Of a stretch of DNA of 64,000 bases, positions 29,590-41,414 are shown piece after piece. A program made the translations under genes and the position numbers. This DNA comes from Ampullaceana balthica. Taxonomy: Eukaryota > Mollusca > Gastropoda > Lymnaeidae. The DNA is taken from positions 687,001 through 751,000 of the forward strand of contig CALYLW010000165.1 in assembly GCA_944989445.1 (NCBI GenBank), in the 5' to 3' direction. Each line of letters starts with the position of its first letter. The stretch's first letter is position 1. The notes under the pieces are model-generated. The model did not search any database. It saw only the letters and a list, made by a program, of their open reading frames with translations, and was not told the origin of the DNA.

Positions 29590-30780
29590 TAGCTGTAAAA
29601 ACAAAGTTTTTGACTATAAATCCCTTATATATGAGCCATAACTAAAAGTAGTGATTATGTTAAAGGCGTGTCCTTTTTAAAAAAAAAGATTTTTTAAATA
29701 TATTATTATATAATCTATCTTCTATATATATAATTCACCAAAGCGAGTATGTGCAAATAATTATGACGAATGACCCTCGCTTGGTTCGACCAATGTCTCG
29801 AGACCAACAACGGTTCTTGCGTTACTTGCGTTGTTACTTCACAGAATAACATGAGATTCGAAGTGTAGTGGTTATCACGTCCGCCATACACAAGGAAGGT
29901 CCTGGGTTCAAGCCCAAGCGAAAACATTGTTTTTAAATCCCTTATATTAACTTCACCGTCTTGTCGCGGTCATACTCGCGGAACAACAAAAGTAATAAAA
30001 CAAACCCGTAAAAGCAAAGTTTTTGACTATAAATCCCTTATATATGAGACATAACAAAAAGTATTGATCATTTTCAAACGCGACAAACATTTACAGACTG
30101 AAACTACCTTAACTCCTCTTTGCTGTAAAACGGGGGGAGGGGAAAGGTCTGGTCACCGATCGCTGGACTGAACTCAGGGTGACACGTAAAATGTAAACAA
30201 AAGCACGCTGCTACATATAGTTATATAGAGATAAACTAAAAATGCATTAACTTATCTACCGTACGTTTAAACGATCTGAAATTTTTATACGATGCATTGT
30301 TAGGTGACACGAGTCTATATGCAAAATATCAGCTTGATATCATAACGGGAAGTGTGTCATTTGTGACTTTTGTTTTTCCGCCCGCCCGCGAAGGACAGAC
30401 AGAGAGAGAGCGAGATGACGACAAGATTTCGAAGTTAATATAAGGGATTTAAAAAATAACCCACTTTCCGTGATCCCATCGAGCTGAAATTTTGCACCTA
30501 GACTTGTGTCACCTAATAATGTATTGTATAAAAATTTCGGATCGATCGAATGTACCGTAATTAAATTAATTAATTTTTAGTTTATCTCTATGTATCTCTA
30601 TGTAGCATGTGTAGCCGCCTGCTGTAGTTGACCTCCACGGGTCACTGGAGGTTCACTCCAGCCCTCTATGTCACATAGGTCTGTCGCGCGGTGCGTTTTA
30701 TATTGAACAAAATCAATACTTTTAGTAGGGTCATTTCAACGTTTAATAAAAACACACACACACACTTGAATTAGTGAGTG
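29590..30780. repeat. Family A fragments around the tRNA-like sequence
   Basis: 29590-29660 is an inverted end; 29934-29990 a plus start; 30002-30450 a full inverted A copy ending CGAAGTTAATATAAGGGATT; 30451-30700 a plus-oriented partial copy with the core GGATCGATCGAATGTACCG. Confidence 0.75.
29854..29925 (+). pseudogene. tRNA-Val-like pseudogene
   Basis: Contains GTGTAGTGGTTATCACGT, typical of the D-arm of animal tRNA-Val, and a T-arm/B-box GGTTCAAGCC followed by CGAAAAC. The anticodon loop reads CATACAC, which would place TAC (Val) but with A in place of the invariant U33. The acceptor and anticodon stems pair poorly, so it is probably not functional. It may be a lone pseudogene or a SINE head. 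Confidence 0.65.
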
Positions 30781-33336
30781 AATTCTATGAGGAAAGCCAT
30801 GCTCTAAGTGAAATCAACTCAGGCGTAAAATTAGTATAATGTTAAAATTTGTTTTGTTTTAAGTTGATGATTTTAATTTGTGACATATAAATCAATTATA
30901 AAAAGATATACATTTTAGTACAATTTAAATTATACGTTTTTTAAAAATCTAACATGCTAATAAAAGCCAACGTCCTGGCCCTGACTCATTGACTGACTCA
31001 TCACTTATTCCCCAACCTCCCTTTTAGGTAGAATCATGAAACTTTGGGAAGTTGTTGAATACACCATTACGATGATAAATGGCAAATTAAAAAAAATCAC
31101 TAATTGGAACTATGGCCATGGCCCTCCCAAAATGTAGTTTTTTCCTTGGTTATGTTTAAATAGGTGGATCGTGACCAAATTGGTACATAATAACGTGATG
31201 GCCCTGATTAAATTTCTATAACTCCTAATGTTTATTACTTTTGGGCCGGGGGCCCTAAATGTTTGTTTTTTTTCGTAAATATTTAATTTTTTATTCCCCA
31301 TTATATTTTACCGGATTTGACCAATGTTGTCAAATCTATCCATCATGACTCAGATTGAAATCAATATTTAAAAAAAAACAACTTTACATCGTACACAAAT
31401 TGGGCCCGGGGACCCTTAATATAATTTTTCTTATGTAAACTGTATAAATATTATTGTATTTATCCAATGGCCTTGAAACTTAACGAAGTTGTTGAATACA
31501 TTCTGTGATAAAATCATAGGTGTTTTGAACTGTGCGCTTTACACCAATTTTTTCTTATATAAGCTGTAAAAATATTGTATTCATCCGATCGCCTGGAAAC
31601 TTTAGGTAGTTGAGTACATTCCCACAAAAGTTTCTGGTATACATAAAAAAAAACAACACTTTTTAGGGGCCTGGGGCCCAAATGTCATTTTGTTAACATG
31701 AATTAAATTAAATGTATTTTACACAGTAGCTATTGGTTAAATGATGGATCTTGCCCAAACGTGGTACATGAACATCTGATGGCCTCTATTAAAGTTCTAA
31801 GGGGTACTAAATTCCTAATGCCCATACCTTCGAGGCCGGGGGCTCCAAATCGTTTTTGTTTTAAAACTTTTAAAGCTTTATTCACAGGTTAATTTTAAAA
31901 ATCTTAAAAATTTTAACACATATCTAAATTCGTATACAGATTAACATTTTCAGCCCTTTTGAACTGTACATCTTGCACCACTTTGCCCGGGGGGAGGGGG
32001 GCTCTTAATGTCATTTTATTACCTATTTCATATCACACCACCTTGAACATTTTGACAAACACGTAAATCCATCATGATCCAGATTGAAATTATCAAGTGT
32101 TTTAAAATTTACATCTTACACCAATGACCCCCGGGGGCCCTTCAAGTAATTTTTTAATTACATAAGCTTTTTAAATATTATTGTATTCATCCAATCGCCA
32201 TGAAACTTTAGAAAGTTTTTGAGTACGTTAGCACAAACGTTTTTTGAAGAAAAAAAAACGTTTTAATATATAACTTATATGGCCCGGGTCTCAAAATGTC
32301 ATTTCTTAACATGAGTTATATATTTTAAGGTATTTTAAGCAGCGGCTACTGGATAAATGGATGGATCTTGACCAAACCTGGTATATAACGATTTGATGAT
32401 CCGTTTTAAAATTCTATAGGGTGTTAAACTCCCGTTGTCCAATACTTCTGGGCCGGGGGCCCCACATCTTTTTTGGTTAACTTTTAAAGCTTTATTTCTC
32501 ATTTTCTTTAAAAAAAATCTTGACAAATATTGACACATATGTCCATCATGATCCAGATTTAAATTTCAGGCAAATGAACTTTACGCCTTGCATCGCCTTG
32601 GTCCGGGGCCCTTAGTGTCATTTTATCCAAATTTGATTTTTACACAGCCTTGAAAAAATTTAATATTGAAAAAGAAGTACATCCATCACGATCCAACATT
32701 AAATCAAAGGATTTTTTGAAATTTGCATGCTGAATAAATTTTGCCCGTGAGAGCCCTTAATGTATTTTTTCCTTATATAAACTGTATAAATATAATTTCA
32801 GTTACTGATCGCCAAGAAACTTTAGAAAGTTGTTGAGTTCTCTCCCACAAAGGGTTCTGGCTACAATGTTTGATTCTCGATCAACCTTGGTAGGTAACAT
32901 TTTGGTAACATATATTGAGAATCTATAAGGCAAACGATGTCCAAAAATTTAGCAGGTTTGATTTTAAAATTCTACTCGTAATGGACTTAAAGGCCGACAA
33001 CGTTCTCTGTGTTAAACTTTCTTACTTATGGCCCGATCTTCAATTGGTTGGTATGCCGCTAATGTCAGTCGCCATATTGAACCACTACAACAATCTTTGT
33101 ACTTGTAGTCCCATCTTATTAAAAAGAAATTTGGTACGCCGGTTCTCAACACTAACTGAAATCCTACTTTTCCGGATCAATTTGCGGGCATTTTGCTAGT
33201 GTTTATATAATATCTCCGCAATTGTATATTTTTATTATTCTGAAGTCACTCAATTTAGTAGGGTTTTTCTATACTAAAAAAGCTTGATCGCTCACTCACT
33301 CATTCCTTATTTTCCAATTTCCCGCATGAAAAAAAG
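30781..33336. repeat. Degenerate repeat block, likely transposon relic
   Basis: Diverged motifs recur several times: TGAAACTTTGGGAAGTTGTT-like, GGATCTTGACCAAACCTGG-like and GGGCCGGGGGCCCTAAAT-like (near 31240, 31670, 31850, 32450). The spacing is irregular at roughly 300-600 bp. No coding capacity was recognised. Confidence 0.55.
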
Positions 33337-34379
33337 TAGGACTGTTAACGATTATTTTAAATTTAATCGTTAACTTTTGAAAAATAAACAATTAATTAAT
33401 CGTTAATTTCTATTAGGAGCCTTCTATAAAGTATGTCACGCTATTTTTGACAATTTTTTACCCCCCTCCCCTTGTCACAAGCTGTCACACATCTTGGACT
33501 CCCTCCCCCTAAAGTAAGTCACACTTTTGAAAAAAAAATCTTTTTTATTAACAAAATTAAAATTTAATATAAAACACAGTGACTTCAAACATGGCCGGAT
33601 CCCCCTCCCCCTGTCACAAATTGTCATTTTTTCTTACACCCCCCTCTCTGGAGCGTGACGTAATTTACGGACGGCCCCTTAATGCCAAAAATTGACATTT
33701 ATGGTGGCATAACTAACATTTATTAAACGTACATGTCGAAAATCGAAATAACACTGGAATGTCTTCTTTATATGACATCTCTTAACCAACAACGCAGACA
33801 AGTGTATTGTCATTACTTGGTCCAAGTGATGAGCGGGTCTTATTGACAACATAACCAGCCAAGCTGAACAATTGTTCACATAGCTTTAGATTGTCTCAGC
33901 TGAAGTTTCTGATACTGTAGTGGATGTTTGGTTTGCAGGTGATATGTAACTGAATTGTTAGAACCATGGTAGCAATGTTCCCCTTAAGCAGCGTGGCTGC
34001 GTAGATATTTGACCGACGCCACGCAGGAGTTTAGAATCACCAAAAAGCAAATTTTGTAAAATATTACACACAAAATGGACGTTGTTCAACTTTGCACACG
34101 TACCAACGAAGCTTAGACCTAGAGGGAACATTGCATGGTAGGCAAACGATTTCTCTCAATGGAGACATAATATTTATCAACATTTTGAACATTCACGTCA
34201 GTCAATTGTTTAAAATCAAAATGTTCGTGTAATCTTCCGAAAATTAGTTTACATTTATCAGCCGAAATATTTTACTTTTTGACTTCCAGTACATTTATAC
34301 GTGGGGGATCGATTAATCGTTAAACAATTGTTAATCGTTAAAAAATTGTAACGATTAATCGGGAAATTCCACAGCCCTA
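33337..34379. mobile_element. hAT-like non-autonomous element
   Basis: Left end TAGGACTGTTAACGATTA and right end ACGATTAATCG...CAGCCCTA are imperfect inverted repeats, with TTAATCGTTAA motifs near both. AAAAAAAG (8 bp) flanks both sides; it is low-complexity, so weaker proof than usual. No transposase frame. It contains a nested second element. Confidence 0.65.
33416..33678. mobile_element. Second copy of the 19.4-kb transposon family, TTA target duplication
   Basis: Left end GGAGCCTTCTATAAAGTATG plus TCACGCT is an imperfect inverted match to the right end GGAGCGTGACGTAATTTACG plus GACGGCCCC. TTA flanks at 33413-33415 and 33679-33681. 263 bp, so an internal deletion derivative of the family. 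It is nested in the hAT-like element. Confidence 0.8.
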
Positions 34380-34955
34380 AAAAAAAAGGCTTGAATTTTG
34401 CTGTCTCATTCCTTAAAAGTAAACTCAATAAAATTAATCGCGATTGAACTTGGCACAATATAGATTAATATCGTAATTTATTATATAACCTGTATAAATA
34501 TAATTTTAAATATTGGCTATCGGACTGATGAATAAAACTATACCAAACTTTCTTGTTGTTTATTCCTCGTCAAAACATCGCAGCTAAGTTTTTATTTCAT
34601 TTTTTACTTTATTGCCTGTTTTGTTTCGCTGACGAAGGTTTTTTGGCGATACGTTCGTTGTTTTGACTGGATATTCCTGTCGTGCGAATATCCTGCTAAA
34701 TAACATTTTTTAAATACTTAAAGTTTCATTTGTTTCCCAAACTAGATTTCTAAACAAATATTAATTTAATATACATTGAAAAAATTAAAACCAAAGTTTA
34801 AATTGATAAATCATAATAATAAAAGAGTTTCTGCTTGACTGGCAACCTCTTACCCCCGCCCCCCCCCCAAACGCTATTTCAATTTATTTTTAAAAGGTCT
34901 GTTAATCGGGGTTAAACTCACGTTTTTCCCCGACGCTCTGTCCATTGTTTTCCAA
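34380..34955. other. Non-coding
   Basis: AT-rich, no gene or clear repeat recognised apart from a short C run near 34855. Confidence 0.5.
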
Positions 34956-34959
34956 CTGT

Positions 34960-35275
34960 CAAATTCCACCAAGTGTTGACCAACTAACACGTTCCAACCA
35001 GTGATGTCCAATTGTCATGTTCCATTTAATGTTGTCCAACTGTCACGTACCATCCAGTGTTGTCCAACTGTCACGTCCACCAAATGTTGTCCAACTGTCA
35101 CGTTACAATTAATGTTGTCCAACTGTCACTTTCCATTTAATGTTGTCCAACTGTCACGTTCCATTTAATGTTGTCCAACTGTCCTTTTCCATCCAGTGTT
35201 GACCAATTGTCATGTTCCGCCCAATGTCCAACTGTCACGTTCCATCCAGTGGTCTGCAACTGTCAATGAAGAAGG
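34960..35275. repeat. About 28-bp degenerate minisatellite
   Basis: About eleven diverged copies around TGTTGTCCAACTGTCACGTT and CCATTTAA. Confidence 0.85.
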
Positions 35276-36540
35276 TTACACCTGATCGTCTGCTGTGAGA
35301 TTTTCTCGGCCTGTCCAGCCAGTGCCACACCTGGTGCAGTCCGTCTCCTCGTGATAACGTCTGTTTGCTCACGGGCCAATAAATTATATCCCCAGGCCAC
35401 AAGCTCGGCCTTTTATTGGTCGATCAATTTCATCAAATTATCATTGAGACATTCCGTTATGATTATTTTATTATGTTATCGTTGAGATGTTATCATCGTT
35501 GACTCGAGTTATCGTTCCTGGCGCAGTCTCAATTTTAAAGGAGAATAACTAGTTGGCGCTAGAAATTGATTATCTATATTCAATTAACTTCAGTCTCAAT
35601 TTATGGCTTAAATTTTCATTTTCAGATAATACTACTATATTTAACGAATGAATAATTACAAATACATCTTTGTCTCTTCCTTAGGTTTATTGTCCCCTTG
35701 TTTCCATTCTTTATTCTGTGTCAAACTTCGATTTCTCAATCTACTAGGCACTAGCTTCGTTACAAAATGCAGTTCCAGATAACTTATGGTCACTGTACCA
35801 TAACCATAATCGTATTTCGCTCTTTCTTTGTCAGATTTGATCGTTTCCGGTTTGAACAACATCATTCAAATTTTGTTTCCGTTTCAAACAAAAAGTAAAA
35901 CATTTTCTATTACTTTTACCTATTGCACTGAAACTTACTAACAAACAACAAAACATTTTTTCCTTCCGAACAAAAATTGTTAAGTTTTAAAGAGATAAAA
36001 AAGAACATTTATAATTTACACCACCTAAGATACGTTTCGTGAACATTAAATTCTTGTCTCAAATTGTTCCCAATTCTGAGGTAAAAGGGCAAAACTCTGG
36101 TGTTAAAAAAAGATTCTTTGGTTTTTCCTTGTGTGGCACATTTCACAACTTTTGACGTCATCAAATGCAATTATTTGGTTTTATCCCGCCCCGGTCACAT
36201 GAAAGATGTGATTTTTAAAATGTCGAAGGACAACAGTAACGGGCTGCACGCCCACACTACACCAGAGTTGTGTAAATAGCTCATTTAAAACACCGCCGTC
36301 TTTAGATTAATACGCGCATCAAAAGCTAGTCCGTATATGGCTATTTTTATCTTCACAGCAATAAATTATTCATGGAATTTTCGGCTAATGTTTATTCTGA
36401 ATAACTTGCCTTTCTTTGATCACAGCTTAATATATTTATTCAACACTTTATCTGCGATGTTCCAGGGTGACCTCGAGAATAACATCAGAAACGGCTTTCT
36501 GGAAGCAGTTCGGAAACAGGCTGTGACGCCCCACTAAGCA
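35276..36540. other. Mostly single-copy non-coding sequence
   Basis: No gene confirmed. A possible terminal exon at 36471-36537 follows a fair acceptor (GATGTTCCAG) and reads GDLENNIRNGFLEAVRKQ then AVTPH and a stop, but I recognise no family and see no partner exon. Confidence 0.4.
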
Positions 36541-36544
36541 ACAG

Positions 36545-36680
36545 GCGTGTCAGAGCAACACTTGTGTCAGAGCAACACTTGTGTCCGAGCAACACTTGTG
36601 TCAGAGCAACACTTGTGTCAGAGCAACACTTGTTTCGGAGCAAGACTTGTGTCAGAGCAACACTTGTGTCAGAGCAAAGT
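36545..36680. repeat. 17-bp minisatellite, about 8 copies
   Basis: Unit CAGAGCAACACTTGTGT with small variants. Open frames on both strands are repeat artefacts. Confidence 0.95.
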
Positions 36681-36747
36681 GTGTGATGTACTTTCCCATA
36701 AGTCCGTGGATTTGAATGAAACTTTAAGCACAATTTGAAGCTGATCG

Positions 36748-37525
36748 TTGGTCTGTCTGTTGCTGTGAGTCTGTTACTGTGAGTCTGTTGCTGTGAGTCT
36801 GTTGCTGTGAGTCTGTTGCTGTGAGTCTGTTCTTGTGAGTCTGTTGTTGTGAGTCTGTTGTTGTGAGTCTGTTGTTGTGAGTCTGTTGCTGTGAGTCTGT
36901 TGTTGTGAGTCTGTTGCTGTGAGTCTGTTGTTGTGAGTCGGTTGCTGCGAGTCTGTTGTTGTGAGTCTATTGTTGTGAGTCTGTTGCTGTGAGTCTGTTG
37001 TTGTGAGTCTGTTGTTGTGAGTCTGTTGATGTGAGTCTATTGTTGTGAGTCTGTTGTGAATCTGTTGTTGTGAGTCTGTTGCTGTGAGTCTGTTGTTGTG
37101 AGTCTGTTGTTGTGAATCTGTTGCTGTGAGTCTGTTGCAGTACGTTTGTTGCTGTGAGTCTGTTGCTGTGAGTCTGTGGCTGTGAGTCTGTTGCTGTGAG
37201 TCTGTTGCAGTACGTCTGTTGCCGTGAGTCTGTTGCTGTGAGTCTGTTGTTGTGAGTCTGTTGCTGTGAGTGTGTTGCAGTACGTCTGTTGCTGTGAGTC
37301 TGTTGCTGTGAGTCTGTTGCTGTGAGTCTGTTGCTGTGAGTCTGTTGCTGTAAGTCTGTTGTTGTGAGTCTTTCGCTGTGAGTCTGTTTCTGTGAGTCTG
37401 TTGCTGTGAGTCTGTTGCTGTGAGTCTGTGGCTGTGAGTCTGTTGCCGTGAGTCTGTTGCTGTGAGTCTGTTGCAGTACGGCTGTTGCTGTGAGTCTGCT
37501 GCTTCACTTCTGTTGCTGTCAGTCT
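36748..37525. repeat. 14-bp minisatellite, about 55 copies
   Basis: Unit GAGTCTGTTGCTGT with C/T variation (GCTGT/GTTGT) and occasional CAGTACGT units. The minus-strand Gln/Thr-rich open frame here is an artefact. Confidence 0.95.
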
Positions 37526-37671
37526 GTCCTCTTTTATTAGCAAATATGCTTTACGGTCCGTTATGGCTTGCCCTTCTTTGTCAGGGAATCCCCTATGACA
37601 ATAAGTTTGCCTAAGCATATAAGTACACGCTTTAATGCCCAGCACATGATTGTCCTGTTTTGGTGCTACCA

Positions 37672-37790
37672 CTGAGTGTTAACATGATTGTCCTCCTCTT
37701 GGTGCTACCACTGAGTGTTAACATGATTGTCCTCCTCTTGGTGCTACCACTGAGTGTTAACATGATTGTCCTCTCTTGGTGCTATGACTG
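37672..37790. repeat. 39-bp repeat, 3-4 copies
   Basis: Unit contains ACATGATTGTCCTCCTCTTG and GTGCTACCACTGAGTGTTA; a diverged unit begins near 37640. Confidence 0.9.
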
Positions 37791-37856
37791 AGACCATTTC
37801 GCCCTCTAGAGTCTTGATAAAGGGATCCTTGTTTTGGCCATCTTCTGTTTTTGTTC

Positions 37857-38302
37857 TCATCACCTATTGTTACAGCTAATCTGATCACCTATTGTTACAG
37901 CTAACCTCATCACCTACTGTTACAGCTAATCTCATCACCTATTGTTACAGCTAACCTCATCATCTATTGTTACAGCTAATCTCATCATCTATTGTTACAG
38001 CTAATCTCATCACCTACTGTTACAGCTAACATCATCACCAATTGTTACAGCTAACCTCATAACCTATTGTCACAGCTAACCTGATCACCTATTGTTACAG
38101 CTAACCTCATCACCTACAGTTACAGCTAATCTCATCACCTATTGTTACAGCTAACCTCATCACCTATTGTTACAGCTAACCTCATCACCTATTGTTACAG
38201 CTAACCTCATCACCTATTGTTACAGCTAATCTCATCACCTATTGTTACAGCTAACCTCATCACCTACAGTTACAGCTAATCTCATCACCTATTGTTACAG
38301 CT
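37857..38302. repeat. 25-bp minisatellite, about 18 copies
   Basis: Unit CTCATCACCTATTGTTACAG plus CTAAC. Confidence 0.96.
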
Positions 38303-40590
38303 GATCCCATTGGTAAGGAGCCACTTTTCTCATTTATCAAATTTAAATATCGGTAAAAATTTTAAAACAAAATTCCCATTACGTCACCACATTGGTCATG
38401 CTATAATTTGTGAGCACCATGGGGATTGGTCTATAAATCCACACATGAACCTATCAAAGGAGATTTCTTTAAACCCCGCCCGCCGGCACCTTTAACCACG
38501 CCCCCGGGAAAATTTCATACTGTATTGAATCAGAATTAAAGCAATTAACTAGATCAGTTTTTCAAAATTCCACTTAAAATGAGCGTAAAGAAAATTTCTT
38601 GCCGCAGTAGTTCCCCTTTGGCAGCCAGACGGTGACCCAAACCACTGAAAATGAGATCCGGAAGTTTGGGTGTACTGCCCCTCCCTGGGGCTGATGGGAC
38701 GTGTAATTGAGCTCTACGTCATTTCCGAGTTAGTACACGCCACGCCTACTTGACGCCGTAGTAAATTTGATATTAATATCGCCCCCCCCCCAACTATGGC
38801 CAGTCTCTTACCCAAAGGAGGGAACACAGAAGGTTGTGCACATGTGCAAGGGTGCTTCTTTAGAGGGGTGCTTGTATAGAGGGGTGCTTTTATAGAGTGG
38901 TGTTTGGGATGGAGGTATGTTTGTTTAGAGGGGTCCTTCTATGTCAGCGTGCCAGTACAACATCAGCCTATCATTAACTGAATGCTTGTCAGTGCGCAGA
39001 TACAACATTTCTACCGACAGGATAAAACTATCACCTTTATCCCCGGACGTTTACTTCCAATAACTTTGATTCTGTTGCCAGCAGTGACCACTGGTCATAA
39101 ATCTCCTTGTCTCCCATCAACCCGTTTGTAGTCACCTATCCAGCCCCCCCCCCGTACACTCTCTCCCACCCACTCCCACCCACGCCAAATTTTGATTACC
39201 TCCCATTTCGCTTTCCCTGCCGCCATTGATCAGGCCGTGTTGTTTGTTGGATTTTGCGGTAATTTACGGGATTTACAAGCTATGTACTCTGGGCTGACAC
39301 GTTCATCTTGACGCCGACAGCCACGTGACTTAAATCAACACGCCAGCCAATCCAATGCCGGCTAAACTAACACCGCAGACCAATCCGACGCTTGTAGCCT
39401 GCAATTTGAATGCGGTCATTTTTATAAACTGTACAAGACCATCCATCAAAAAATGAACAGTTTTCAGCCCCGGAGTGGCTTTCATACTCCCTAATAATGA
39501 CGTCACATTCTAAACAATTCCCGCCCTCAATGTTCTAGAACAACCGGGACAACGGGATGAGTTTACGAGGAACCGCCAATCAAATCTCCAATATTTACCC
39601 AGATGTAAGTGGCCGCCCTACTCCGACAACAAGTTGATACGATGGGGTCGTGTTTAAAGTTGGGCGTGTTCATTAGCATAATTTCAATGCACGAGACGGC
39701 AGCCATTGTTACAACAAACACAAATATAATATATAAAACCAAAGTGTAAAGTGTATAGAAGCACCAAATGTGTTTGTTTCTTTGTTTGGTGAAATTTTCT
39801 CATCTGTTATAATTTAGCTAATGTTTTCAATAGGGTTAACAGGAGAGTACTTGGGTTAAACTTTGATGCAACAAGTGAAACATCATGGCGTCACGGGGGC
39901 TGTAGGGGGTAGACAGTCACTGCCCCACTGTAGTTGCTTTCCGTCTGAAAGTTTACTGAACAAAGTCGGTTAGACAGAATAATTCTTGCCATAAAATGTT
40001 GGAGAGATATATACCTCGCAGACGATCATACACACACACACGCACATATATATATAACCACTGACTTGTACTATAGCAACAAATGGACACGTTATTAAGA
40101 TTTTAAAAAAAAACGCCTCTAAAAATTGCAGCCTACAATTCCCGTTATTGCGCACTGGCAGAGTCGCAGGAGGTCTATAGGGTAAGTCGTGAGGGGATGA
40201 CACCATGACCTACCACACTGGGTGACACCAAAACTAGTGACGCCTCTGGCTGACATCGTCATGTTTGAAACATCAAAGATTTTAAGAGCGAACTTGACAT
40301 CACGTCCTACTCCATAATCTCGTCTACATCTTGTTAAAATCCACATTTGTGTTTATTGTACTATAAAAGGGATGAAACTGTCGCTTCACAAAATGTTAAA
40401 CAGGTGACAGGATTGAGTGGGCCGGGCTTGTAGTCAATCACCAATCGACTATTGATTAACCGCTTGACGATCACTGATCGATATCAATCCGTGTATTGAA
40501 AACGCGCTCATCCCTTCATGATTGTGGGCTGGGATCAGCGACCATGACGATTGGCATTGTGTGGACAGGCCAGGGGCTAGCATTCACATT
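38303..40590. other. Mostly single-copy region without a recognised gene
   Basis: No exon recognised on either strand. It holds a cluster of promoter-like motifs at 39320-39700 and CCGGAAGT at 38658-38665. It is one of few long stretches not made of arrays. Confidence 0.5.
39320..39700. promoter_or_regulatory. Promoter- or enhancer-like motif cluster
   Basis: Contains the E-box CCACGTGAC (about 39321), CCAAT motifs near 39347, 39382 and 39574, a perfect CRE TGACGTCA at 39498-39505, and octamer-like ATTAGCAT at 39672-39679. No transcript can be tied to it. Confidence 0.3.
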
Positions 40591-40596
40591 GACCAC

Positions 40597-41098
40597 AGCA
40601 GTCTCACACAGAGACATATTACCTTTCACAGCTTCACACAGAGACATATTACCTTTCACAGCAGTCTCCCACAGAGACATATTACCTTTCACAGCAGTCT
40701 CACACAGAGACATATTACCTTTCACAGCAGTCTCACACAGAGACATATTACCTTTCACAGCAGTCTCACACAGAGACATATTACCTTTCACAGCAGTCTC
40801 ACACAGAGACATATTACCTTTCACAGCAGTCTCACACAGAGACATATTACCTTTCACAGCTTCATGCAGAGACATATTACCTTTCACAGCTTCATACAGA
40901 GACATATTACCTTTCACAGCTTCATACAGAGACATATTACCTTTCACAGCTTCATACAGAGACATATTACCTTTCACAGCTTCACACAGAGACATATTAC
41001 CTTTCACAGCTTCACACAGAGACATATTACCTTTCACAGCTTCATACAGAGACATATTACCTTTCACAGCTTCACATAGGCACATATTACCTTTCATG
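40597..41098. repeat. 33/30-bp minisatellite, about 16 copies
   Basis: Unit ACAGAGACATATTACCTTTC plus ACAGCAGTCTCAC (33 bp, first half) or ACAGCTTCAT/CAC (30 bp, second half). Both lengths are multiples of 3, so long frames stay open on both strands; they are not genes. Confidence 0.95.
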
Positions 41099-41414
41099 AC
41101 AAAGAATTTGGTTTTGTAATATGTGTAGTGTTTTGTTTTTTATATTCAGAGCATCTCTTATGTAATATATGTTGCATGACCGCCCAATATTCAATATGTT
41201 TGGCCGTGGGTCCATATAAAAGATTCTCCCACACATTGAATTTGTATGTAATATCAGTAACATCATTTCGCACACATTGATGGTATAATAACCAGCTTCA
41301 GTTAGAAACTAAAGTTACTAATACAATTATTACTTACGCATTTAATCATTTTACACAAATCCCCCCACCCCCTATGGCAGTTTAAGAACATGGTGTCATG
41401 TCCCCAATACTCTG
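41099..41414. other. Non-coding spacer between arrays
   Basis: AT-rich, nothing recognised. Confidence 0.5.

Noticed and set aside
29854..29925. Functional tRNA-Val gene
   Set aside because: The acceptor and anticodon stems do not pair and U33 is lost.
36471..36537. Considered as the last exon of the dipeptidase gene
   Set aside because: It does not match the family C-terminus; the exon at 12033-12080 does and has the right phase.
37037..37672. Minus-strand Gln/Thr-rich frame of 211 codons
   Set aside because: 14-bp minisatellite read in cycling frames; 3 units make 14 residues.
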